From Selaginella moellendorffii (lineage: Eukaryota > Streptophyta > Lycopodiopsida > Selaginellales > Selaginellaceae), in the NCBI RefSeq assembly GCF_000143415.4, contig NW_003314288.1, positions 1,241,504-1,305,503 on the forward strand: 64,000 bases of DNA, given 5' to 3'. Made by a program: the position numbers and the translations under genes. Every line of letters starts with the position of its first letter. The stretch's first letter is position 1. Of this stretch, positions 55,069-64,000 are shown one piece after another. Below the pieces are notes generated by a model. The model did not search any database and was not told where the DNA came from. It saw only the letters and a list, made by a program, of their open reading frames with translations.

Positions 55069-55949
55069 ACACACACACACAACTTAAGAGGCTTAAGAAC
55101 ATCGGAGGAAAGGAACACAGGGCGGTACTTACACTGGGAGAGAGCGGCAAAATCTCGCTTCTCCCGCAAGGAAACAAGGCGATATCAGATCATCAGTCTG
55201 TCTTGACAACGAAAGTTTTGGAGTGACGCTGCTGCTACTGTTGCTGCTGCGGCGGATTAAATTAACTCGTTCTAAGTGGGGAAGACTCGTTCGGTCGTGT
55301 ACCATAGCATGGCGGATTCAAAGCTCGGTGATGGTGAAAAAAATAATTTTGGAGGGGACGTGGCAGAGAGCTCGTTTCCTTGGGACAAAAAAACGTTTTT
55401 TTTTATGCTGTGACAGTGGCTCTCGTGGAGCAAAACCATACGATGTAAGAAGTAAAAAATAAGATGGAACGAAGGCTCGATTCTACTATAGGCCTAGTTT
55501 TTGATTAAATTATCAAGCTACATTGAATTGCACACCCACCAGCCATATGTGATCCCGAAAGAACGACGAAAACGCAACCATAGCGGGGAGAAAGAAAACT
55601 CTCAAGAACACCTCCTACATGGAAAGAGCCAAGGAAAAAAGGACCACCAAAACACACGTAGTAGAAAACGAGAGGAGGCTTTTAGCGGCGAGGAGCGAGA
55701 AAGAAAGCGAAGTAAAAAAAAGAAAAAAGAACTTTGAAAAAAACCAATAGAGATTTGATCGAGCTCCAAGCTGTGGAGCTCGATCGATCGAGAAACACCT
55801 CCTTTCTCTCACAACATTTTTTTTTTTTTTTGTTTTCTCTCTTTTGCTGCCTCTCCGCTGCTCGATCTTCTTCGTTATGAACAAGGCCACACGATGGATG
55901 AAAAGAACCAACCTTAGAAACTCTGATGATCTTGTGCTCGCTCGCTCGC
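55069..55949. other. Convergent 3' flanks
   Basis: No gene was seen between the CNOT9 stop and the stress-associated protein stop. A- and T-runs (about 55390, 55818-55832) fit 3' UTR sequence. Confidence 0.5.
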
Positions 55950-56651
55950 TTAGATCTTTTCGATCTTGTCGGCCTTGACGACGGGATTCGCCTTGGCGAT
56001 GGCCTCGCGCCCCGCGGCCTTGTAATCAAAAGAGCAATTGTGCTTGTCCGAGTACCTGTGCATGGAGCAAAACACGTCCCCGCAGCGGCACTTGAATCCG
56101 GTCAAGCCGAGGCGCTTCCGGCAAGCCAGGCAGCGATTTGACAGCCGCGGCTTCTCCTGGGAAGCCGAGGAATCGTCCTCGGTTACCAAGGTGGTGGCGG
56201 CGGTGGCGATGGTGGTAGAAGTACGACTGGTAGCTATGGCGGCAAGAGCTTCTTCTTTCGCTGCTGGAGTAGCAGCAGCAGCAGCAGCAGTAGTGGTGGT
56301 GGTGATCATCGTTTCCTCGAGGTGTCCGTGGTGGTGGTGTTTGCTTGGCTGGAGCTGGAGATGGTCGGTCGCCTCGTCAGCAATGGCGAGCTCGAATTGG
56401 GCGGTGGAGGTGGCGGTGGCGGTGGCGGCGCCCTGGAGGCCCTTGATCGCGGCGATGTCGATGGCGGTGGCGGGCGACGCCGGCGACACCGCCGCCGCCT
56501 TGCTGCTCGACTGCTCCCGGTAGCACTTGGAGCACAAATTCATGGTGGCCACGCTGCCAAAGAAGCCGCAATTGTTGGCGCAAAGCACCGGGCCCTCGGG
56601 GAGCTGGCACCCCGCCGCCTCCTCCTCCCTCTTCCAGCTCTCTTGCGCCAT
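55950..56651 (-). CDS. A20/AN1 zinc-finger stress-associated protein, 233 aa
   Basis: An intronless frame from the ATG at 56649-56651. The A20 finger near residues 20-47 reads [20 protein letters not shown] then SKCYRE (C-x4-C-x11-C-x2-C). A long Ala/Thr/Ser-rich linker follows. The C-terminal AN1 finger reads [20 protein letters not shown], then [20 protein letters not shown], with all eight expected metal ligands. Plant SAPs of this kind act in abiotic-stress responses and can bind or conjugate ubiquitin through A20. It is head-to-head with the Rab gene across 744 bp. Confidence 0.95.
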   Translation of the reverse strand: MAQESWKREEEAAGCQLPEGPVLCANNCGFFGSVATMNLCSKCYREQSSSKAAAVSPASPATAIDIAAIKGLQGAATATATSTAQFELAIADEATDHLQLQPSKHHHHGHLEETMITTTTTAAAAAATPAAKEEALAAIATSRTSTTIATAATTLVTEDDSSASQEKPRLSNRCLACRKRLGLTGFKCRCGDVFCSMHRYSDKHNCSFDYKAAGREAIAKANPVVKADKIEKI

Positions 56652-57395
56652 TCTTCCCCTTGCGCTACTCTAGATCTCCGCGCCGCCTCGCAGAATCTAC
56701 CTGGGGGGAATCTCGCGGACCCAAGCGAGGCGGCGAGCGGCGAGCGGCGAGCGGCGCTGTGGTGTAGATCCGACCAGCGGCGCGCTGGATCCAGCCAAGC
56801 CCGGCGCCTCCGCAGCGATTCCCACAAACCCTCCCAGCGCGAGGAGGACGAGCCAAGGGCGGCGGCGAGCGAGGTGAAAGAAAGGAAGGAGTGAGCGAAG
56901 AAGAACAAGGACACGAGACCCTATGACACTGTCCACATTGGCGAAGAAAATGTGATTCGATTTTACATGGAAAGCCGCCCACGCTGCCCGGGATGCCCGA
57001 ACACCCGACGTGGCCTGCCCGGCCCCGCCAGCTGCTGGTTTGGTACGCCACGTCCTCCGCGGTTTCGTGTGACGTGGTGGCGCCGGGCCACGTGTGTTCG
57101 TACGGGCACCTTTATTTTTTCCCGCGTACGGAGGGGAATGTTTCGTGCTTGACGTTAGGTTAGGTTTGGTGGGGGCAAAAAATATAAGAGTAAATTTAGG
57201 GTAGGAGAAAGACGACAGGGGCTTGGCGGCATCGCGGCGTGGATCGGCCATGGATCGCCAGCAGCGATCGTGAGGAGACGGATGTGTCGTCTTCGCTGGT
57301 ACTCGGATCTCTTGTTTTGTGTGGATTTAGGGCTTTGATTTGGCGGCATTGCGCCCCCGAGCGAGGGGTTTTGATCCCGTCCGTGAGCAGCGGCC
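56652..57395. promoter_or_regulatory. Divergent promoter with a G-box
   Basis: This separates the divergent SAP and RabE start codons. A CACGTG G-box lies at 57089-57094 and ACGTGG-type words at about 57050-57080, typical abscisic-acid or light-responsive elements, in line with a stress-associated gene on the left. Overlapping open frames here are GC-rich shadows. Confidence 0.5.
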
Positions 57396-58537
<1,142 letters not shown>

Positions 58538-58678
58538 TTTGATCTTTGCAACGCGAGGAAAGAAAATAAAAAAACAAAGCAAACACAAGTAAGAAGAAGG
58601 AAAAAAGAAAGTAAGAAAGGAGCCAAGAAATCTACAACTTGCCGTGTGATTTTGTGCTAAAACTTCGTACCGATTGAC

Positions 58679-59119
58679 TCAAGAGTCGTGTTTGGAGGCC
58701 TTCTCGAAGCACAGCTCCAAGTACTCGAGCCTGGTTACAAGCGTTCGTCGCTCGGCCATGACTCTACTCAGCAATCTCTCGCTGCGCCAGTAGTCTTGCT
58801 CTAGATCTTCCAGTTTTCTCTCCAGATCGATGCTGTCGTCGTCCAGATCTTGGACGGATTTTTGCAACCAGTGTACATGGTTTTCCAGCTGCAACCAAGA
58901 CGACTGTGTCAGATCTCTTTTTAAATGTGTCCAACTTACGGCTTTCTCGGTGCCAGGTGGAGTGATCATCCTGAAAATGAGTGCTGACAAGAACTTGGAG
59001 TAGTGGAAAAACACGGCCACGTAGAATAAAAGCGTCCGGCAGCACGGGAGCACCAAAGAGCAGTAGCCAAAGAGAAGGATTTGGAGCTCCCACTCGATCA
59101 GCGCTCCAAAGCAGTCCAT
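58679..59119 (-). CDS. Small membrane/coiled-coil protein, function unknown
   Basis: Two exons (minus): 58940-59119 and 58679-58888; 129 aa, starting MDCFGALIEWELQILLFGYC. Residues about 10-48 are hydrophobic (two possible helices, LFGYCSLVLPCCRTLLFYVA and SKFLSALIF). After MITPPGTEK the rest is charged and heptad-like (LENHVHWLQKSVQDLDDDSI, LERKLEDLEQDYWRSERLLS, RLEYLELCFEKASKHDS). The 51-nt intron is in frame without stops, so an unspliced form would add 17 residues. I do not recognise the family. The start is 174 bp from the divergent rhodanese gene. Confidence 0.62.
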   Translation of the reverse strand: MDCFGALIEWELQILLFGYCSLVLPCCRTLLFYVAVFFHYSKFLSALIFRMITPPGTEKAVSWTHLKRDLTQSSWLQLENHVHWLQKSVQDLDDDSIDLERKLEDLEQDYWRSERLLSRVMAERRTLVTRLEYLELCFEKASKHDS

Positions 59120-59293
59120 TTTTGTTGATCTTTCCTCCAAGAACTCTCTCCCGAGCTTGAATTTCTCGCGGGGTTTTTTGCCACTTGTCCAGCGAATTGT
59201 CTGCCACGTCACGATAAAAAGAATTGCTACGTCTGCAAGCAACCCAACCACATTATCTAGAAGAATCGCCACGTCAGATTTACCGCCAAAGAT

Positions 59294-60328
59294 ATGGCTA
59301 TGGCCGCCAAGACGCACTCGCAGTGGACGCTCTCTAGCGGCTGCTCGTCCTCGAGAGGCTACACGAGGTAAAGTTTTCGGATTTACAGTGCTGCCCGCAT
59401 TGATCTGGAACAGGATTTTAGAGCTAGGAGCATGAAATGGAGGAGGAGCTCCAATTACCTCGCAAGAGCTGCTACAAGCACTGCCATTGTGGCCGCTGGA
59501 ATCAAGTATGTTGATGGAGAGGAGGCCAAGAAGCTTGTCACGGAGGAAGGCTACAGTGTGGTCGATGTCCGCGATAAGTCTCAGTTTGATCGAGCGCATA
59601 TCAAACCGTCCACGCACGTCCCACTGTTTACAGTGAACACCGATGGAGATATCAGTAAGAATTCTTGCTTTCTTTTCCGAGTTTTTCTCTGTTACCTCGG
59701 CTTAAGTTGACGCTCTTTCCATTCTTCCAGGTACCTCGATCAGGCGAGTGATGCACAATGGATTCGCCGGGCTGTTTTACGGAATAGCGTTCACGAAACC
59801 AAACTCCAACTTCGTCGCTGATGTTGAGCGGAGTTTTTCTAAAGACAGCAAGCTGTTACTCGTCTGCCAGGAAGGCTTAAGGTGAGAGTGAGAGATACAC
59901 TAAGTTACCTTGAAGGCGAGCGTTTCTTTGTCTTGACCATTTGATTCTTTCAGGTCTGGACAAGCAGCCGAGAAGCTGGAAGAAGCTGGATTCCGAAACT
60001 TGGCATTTATTGACAATGGGCTGCAAAAAGTTAAGCCAGGTAAGCAAAACAAAAAAAAGGGGGTAGAAAGATTCTTAAGTTGTACCCCTTGAAGCAGATC
60101 TTTTCGCAACAGAGGGTCCCAAGCAGCTCCAGGACGCAGGAAAAGCGGGCCTGGTCACCATCCAAGGCCAATTCTCCGTGGTCCTTGGGGCCATTTTAGT
60201 TTGTAAGATTTTCTTCCTGAATCGTCAGAACCGAAGAAAAAAGAATCTAACTATGAAACTTTCCAGCCGCGTACCTCTTCTTGACACTGTTTCCAACGCA
60301 AGCGGAGGAGCTCTTCTTCAAGAAGTGA
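59294..60328 (+). CDS. Plastid rhodanese-like domain protein, 236 aa
   Basis: Six exons: 59294-59367, 59422-59654, 59731-59881, 59954-60039, 60098-60202, 60267-60328. A Ser/Arg-rich leader (SSGCSSSRGYTRRARSMKWR) suggests a plastid transit peptide. The rhodanese fold follows: VDGEEAKKLVTEEGYSVVDV, RDKSQFDRAHIKPSTHVPLF, and an active-site loop LLVCQEGLRSGQAAEKLEEA with Cys at the catalytic place. A C-terminal hydrophobic helix (VVLGAILVSAYLFLTLFPTQ) with a charged end suggests thylakoid or envelope anchoring. It resembles plant sulfurtransferase-like (STR) proteins; the exact number is not assigned. It ends 26 bp from the end of the convergent choline-kinase gene. Confidence 0.87.
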
Positions 60329-60354
60329 CTGAGTCGCTGGAATTTTGTATCTGT

Positions 60355-61837
60355 TTATTTCGATCTCAAGATATATGATACACTTTCTAAAGGATATTTC
60401 TTCATTGTCCTTGGCCATAATTCACGCTTCCTCTCATCGTAGCGCTGGAACCGCTGCCTCGCATACTCGAGGAAATCAAAGTCAATGTCTGAGATAGCTG
60501 CCTGTAGAAAAGGAAAGATATTTTTCCAGAGTGAGATGAAAACCTTAAGCAGCAAACTGAGACAGACGCACGACACGTCACAGGAAAAGTAGACAACACG
60601 TACCGAAATTATTCCCCAGAGGCCCCAGTGCAAGTGGCTCGCAAGTTCATACAGATCAACTCGGAGCAGTAGCGTGTCCACATCTCCTCGACTCGCTTTT
60701 GATCCGGAGGAATCCAGGTATGCTTCTATGAATCTTCGCCGCTCATCTTCATCTGCCGAATGAGAGCAACAGTGTAAGCTCTCGCAATTAAAATGCTCTC
60801 TCTCGTTTTCTCGACGAGACAAGGCGAAAAGTACTTGCCTGGATACTTGGCATAGTCCAGCCGGTGGGGAGATTCCGTGTGATAATCGGCAGCCATCTCG
60901 CAGAAGTGATTCGCAATGTCAAACGCCACGGGATTGTAGCTGGCGTACTCGTAGTCCTGTTAAGCACCAACGTTAATTAGATTGAGAAAACTAAAGAAGA
61001 GAAAGAAGATCCACCAAGCAAAAAGGCCTTGAAAGAAACGCACTATAATGGTCAGAGCGTCGGTGGCATCGTTGTGCATGATATTCCCGTATTGTAAATC
61101 GTTGTGGCAAAACCCAATCACATCGCCAGGCTCCGGGATGGTTCTCTCGGCCTCGCGAATCTCCGACTCCAATCTCTTCATGTGGAATTCTTGCATCGAT
61201 TGAGGCGAGCATAGCTTCTCCGCCTTTTGGAGCCAGTCCCTGCGATCGAAATTCTCAGTGTAGAGATCGTTTGTAAGGCTATAGCTGTGTACCTCAAGCG
61301 CTCCCACAGCTTAGGCTCGTGCGATTCCGGCAAATCCAGGCGATGGAATTCCCACATCTTGGCCGCAATCCGTGCGGAGATTCCAGGATCGCGAAGATCG
61401 GCAGCCGTGAGCGTCTGCAAGAAATTCCAATCCGTCATCGCGGTTGCAAGAAAGCCAAGGGAAAAGGAGACACAAACCCTGGCGTGGATGAATTCCTCCA
61501 CTCGGCCATTGGGGAATCGGCCAAGAAGACGCGGCCCCTGGCCCTTGCGCGACACGAATTCGAAAATCCGGACCTCGTCCTCCCGCTTGAACAGGATGTC
61601 GACGCTGTCGCCGTAAATCCTCACCAGCGCCTTGCGCTGCTGCTCGCCGACCCTGCCGCTCCCCCCCGGCCACTGGCACTCGTAGATGTGATTCGTCATA
61701 GCTCCCTTGAGCGGCCTCCATGTCACGTCCAGAGCATCCAAGACATCCGGCCACTTCCCGGCGAGCTTGTGGAGAAGGGGGAAAACTTCGCTGGGGATGA
61801 TCCCGCTTGAAACTTCGCTATCGTCGAGTGATCCCAT
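60355..61837 (-). CDS. Choline/ethanolamine kinase, 363 aa
   Basis: Six exons (minus): 61478-61837, 61293-61414, 61044-61239, 60839-60956, 60604-60752, 60355-60501. The start is [20 protein letters not shown]. The nucleotide-binding N-lobe has [13 protein letters not shown] and [20 protein letters not shown]. The phosphotransferase motif is [14 protein letters not shown] (HxDxxxxN) and the choline-kinase motif is [20 protein letters not shown] (hhDhExxxxN). It phosphorylates choline or ethanolamine in the Kennedy pathway of phospholipid synthesis, in the cytosol. The sequence does not separate the two substrates. The intron at 60753-60838 starts GCAAGT (a GC-AG intron), because no GT donor keeps the frame. 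Confidence 0.94.
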
Positions 61838-61973
61838 CGCCTCGCCAAATCCAAATGAACGAACGAAACCTAAAACGAGGGATACATAGCGCGAAAAGCG
61901 GAGCGCCACGTCATCGACAAACACGTATACTTTTCTTTACTTTTACCCCATACGTAAATGTAGATATTTGAAT

Positions 61974-61985
61974 TTGGGCGGGAAA
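61974..61985 (+). promoter_or_regulatory. E2F-like site (GCGGGAAA)
   Basis: TTGGGCGGGAAA fits the E2F consensus (TTTSSCGS, read on the other strand). The identical 12-mer recurs at 62944-62955 upstream of the SNM1-like gene. Confidence 0.5.
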
Positions 61986-62194
61986 GACAATCTAGGGTTC
62001 TATGGCATTTCTCGACCCTAAAGTGGTGGCGATTCTCGATCGATCGAGCGGTTTTGTCGAGTTTCTAGGTTTTGCGAGCTTGATTTTGAGTCGTGTCTAG
62101 CGAATCGGATGGATGCTCTACATAGGTACCGAGCTTCAATACGATAGGACTCGGAATCGCGTCACGGGGACTTCTGAAGAAAAGTCTGTGAGAA

Positions 62195-62529
62195 ATGGTC
62201 CATTGTGGCGACGGTCTATCCCTTATCTCCGCTTTGTACTTTTGGGATCACCATTTCAAAGCGTGCTTGGAAAAAAGAACCAAAGGTAAACATAATTGTC
62301 AATAGCTTCTCTCTCGCCCATTGTGCCAAACGTGTTCTTCTCCAGTTTGCGGTTCTCCTCGATCAAGAATCTCGTGTCCAATCATCGAGGTAGGAAACTT
62401 TCCTTTGGCTAACAGTAGAGAACAATTGTATGGCAGGACTTTAGTGAGTGGCTGCATTACCAGGATCTAGAAGATAATGGTACACAGGCTTTCCCATTTT
62501 TCTGCCAGGAAATCCGAAGAAATCCGTGA
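62195..62529 (+). CDS. Hypothetical small three-exon gene, 75 aa
   Basis: Exons 62195-62285, 62346-62389 and 62437-62529, joined at clean GT-AG sites with matching phases, give MVHCGDGLSLISALYFWDHH then FKACLEKRTKVCGSPRSRIS, CPIIEDFSEWLHYQDLEDNG and TQAFPFFCQEIRRNP. An in-frame TGA lies two codons upstream of the ATG. I do not recognise the family. Splice-frame continuity, and an E2F-like site upstream shared with the next gene, are the only support. A non-coding transcript or part of a larger gene with an upstream exon remain possible. Confidence 0.35.
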
Positions 62530-62943
62530 CCAGGTCTGTTTAATCCGTTTTTATCTGCTGCTATCGTTTTCTTTTTCGTCTTGCAGGACGCACGGATTTT
62601 AATTTTTTTGGGAACAGTAGATTTGCAATCCAATATCTAAGATTGCTGTGAAAACCACTGAGAACAGTGCATACCAAATGTAACTCGTGCTCTTGGTACG
62701 TTTCTTCGGTGTTCTTAGCGACATTGCTATTGATCTTCCATTAAATCTAGGAAAGGAGCTGTCGCAAAGAGGATCTAGACGGCCTTGTACGCTCGACTCG
62801 TCCACCACACACGTAAGATTCGATTGTTTCATTTAGTTTGTATCGATTCTCTTGCGTTTTCATGGCAGGGAACGCTTTTCTTCGATCACAAAAGAATGTT
62901 CTTCAAATACAATAGAACTTACTTAAACATGGCATTTTGAAAC

Positions 62944-62955
62944 TTGGGCGGGAAA
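62944..62955 (+). promoter_or_regulatory. E2F-like site upstream of the SNM1-like gene
   Basis: TTGGGCGGGAAA lies about 100 bp upstream of the start codon at 63053. E2F sites are common in plant S-phase and DNA-repair promoters. Confidence 0.55.
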
Positions 62956-63052
62956 TTACTAGCTAGGGTGTTTTGGAGAGCAAGAGGGGCGTCTAGGGCG
63001 GCGTCTCTCTTAACGAGTCAGCTAAGGCTCGCGAGTCGCGACTAGAATCAGG

Positions 63053-64000
63053 ATGGATGCTTCACTGGGCCTCTCTGATGATGCTGCCGGGGCAGAGGAT
63101 TGGGATGATGACGATATGGTGAGCTTGATGATGACTCAGGTGGATTCGCCGCTACAAGCGGCCTCGTTGGTGCTCCAAAACATCAGCAATTCGGGGAAAA
63201 TCCATGAGAATGGCCTAAATGCGGCCGTCTTTTGTCCGATTTGCAGTTCCGAGATCACTAGCATGTCGATCCAGCAACGCGAAGACCATTCTAATTTGTG
63301 TTTGGATCAAAAATCACAAGTAAGTTTCTCTCAATGTCTTTCCTTTTTTGTTTCCTCAACCATGTTTGTGATTTTTTGTTCTCAGCATTGCCAGAACGAT
63401 GTGCCATCTGCAGTGGAGTGTTTGGATAAAAAATCACAAGTAAGTTTCGTCTTTCATTTCTTTTCTTGTATTCCTCAAACATGTTTGTGACTTCTTGTTC
63501 TCAGCATTGCCAGAACGACGTGCCATCTGCAGTGGAAGAAGATCAGGTAAAGAGATGAATATTTCTTTCGTTTCTAACTTTTATTTTTTCGTGCTACCAG
63601 AATTTGCCAGTTGATGTTGCCCCGGTGGTCAGGTTTCTGGAGAAGCTTAACTTGTCCAAATACGCATCCTTGTTTATCAAGGAAGAGATCGACTGGGACA
63701 CCTTGCATTGGCTTACAGAGGAAGTAAGACGAGTTTTCTAGATTCTGGTACGTCACTGAATTGGCTGCATTCTCAGGATCTCCGTAGCTTGGGAATCGAT
63801 GCTTTTGGACCTCGGAAGAAGATTGTTTCCGCTTTAAGGGAGATGAAAACACCTTTCTCCACCGAAGTTCCAGTTCCGGAGAATGACACGCACAAAACAA
63901 ACGATAACGAAGAAGACGAAGCGCTGCTGCCGCAGTCAGGCAAAAAGTATATCACAGATTTTTTCGGAGCTACTGGAGGAACAGGAGGCACAAAACCCGC
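63053..64000 (+). CDS. SNM1: SNM1/DCLRE1A-like DNA cross-link repair protein (5' part only)
   Basis: Exons seen: 63053-63319, 63386-63439, 63505-63546, 63601-63723, 63777 to beyond the window edge. The protein starts MDASLGLSDDAAGAEDWDDD. A UBZ4-type ubiquitin-binding finger follows (CPICSSEITSMSIQQREDHS NLC; C-x2-C...H-x4-C). Next is a SAM domain (VVRFLEKLNLSKYASLFIKE, WLTEEDLRSLGIDAFGPRKK). At the edge KKYITDFFG resembles a PCNA-interacting box, with Lys where Gln is usual. UBZ plus SAM ahead of an expected metallo-beta-lactamase/beta-CASP nuclease is the layout of plant SNM1-like repair proteins; the nuclease part lies outside. Exons 2 and 3 come from a 120-bp tandem duplication. Confidence 0.85.

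Noticed and set aside
62599-62832. 77-codon minus-strand frame with one hydrophobic stretch
   Set aside because: No splice partner, no recognisable motif, and it lies in a region of similar-sized random frames; not supported as a gene.

Overview
The window is eukaryotic plant nuclear DNA. Spliced genes carry very short introns (mostly about 45-80 nt). There are intronless PLS-type pentatricopeptide-repeat (PPR) genes, a plant-type A20/AN1 protein, a Rab8/RabE GTPase and chloroplast-style leaders. Tiny introns, compact gene spacing and many PPR genes next to dense LTR-retrotransposon DNA suggest a lycophyte such as Selaginella moellendorffii. That organism call is inference; no species marker was compared.

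Positions 1 to about 36.4 kb are nested transposable-element DNA with no intact host gene. Its backbone is a large imperfect inverted duplication. A unit made of a Ty3/gypsy copy, a decayed PPR fragment, a CTCC-rich minisatellite and a PIF/Harbinger transposase lies on the minus strand at about 4.9-18.85 kb and again on the plus strand at about 25.4-31.1 kb. Between them sits one structurally complete gypsy element (20474-25386: 233-bp LTRs, ACTTT target duplication, initiator-Met-type primer site) that landed inside the reading frame of the right-hand Harbinger transposase. A second inverted pair (1-4612 and 6541-11130) lies in the left unit. Younger insertions with clear target duplications include a TRIM (12808-13406) with LTRs differing at one position, a solo LTR of the same TRIM family (29411-29610), a MITE (30145-30432) and an unclassified 1.87-kb insertion (11853-13724). 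A different gypsy lineage (31194-34328) and a decayed TRIM (about 35660-36388) close the repeat zone.

From 37.4 kb to the end the window is gene-dense. In order: PPR (-), membrane-associated prostaglandin E synthase 2-like protein (+), Nudix-like protein with a plastid-type leader (+), single-pass membrane protein (+), AVT-type amino-acid transporter (-), TAF12 (+), reticulon-like protein (-), PPR (-), TMEM115-like rhomboid relative (-), CNOT9/RCD1 (+), A20/AN1 stress-associated protein (-), RabE/Rab8 GTPase (+), small membrane/coiled-coil protein (-), plastid rhodanese-like protein (+), choline/ethanolamine kinase (-), a small hypothetical three-exon gene (+), and the 5' part of an SNM1/DCLRE1A-like DNA cross-link repair gene running off the right edge (+). 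Most are housekeeping genes of transcription, mRNA turnover, secretory-membrane and lipid biology. Neighbours are often head-to-head, separated by 80-180 bp, so promoters are probably shared. Exon boundaries were read by eye from GT/AG (two GC/AG) sites and frame continuity; the total coding length of every spliced model is divisible by three.
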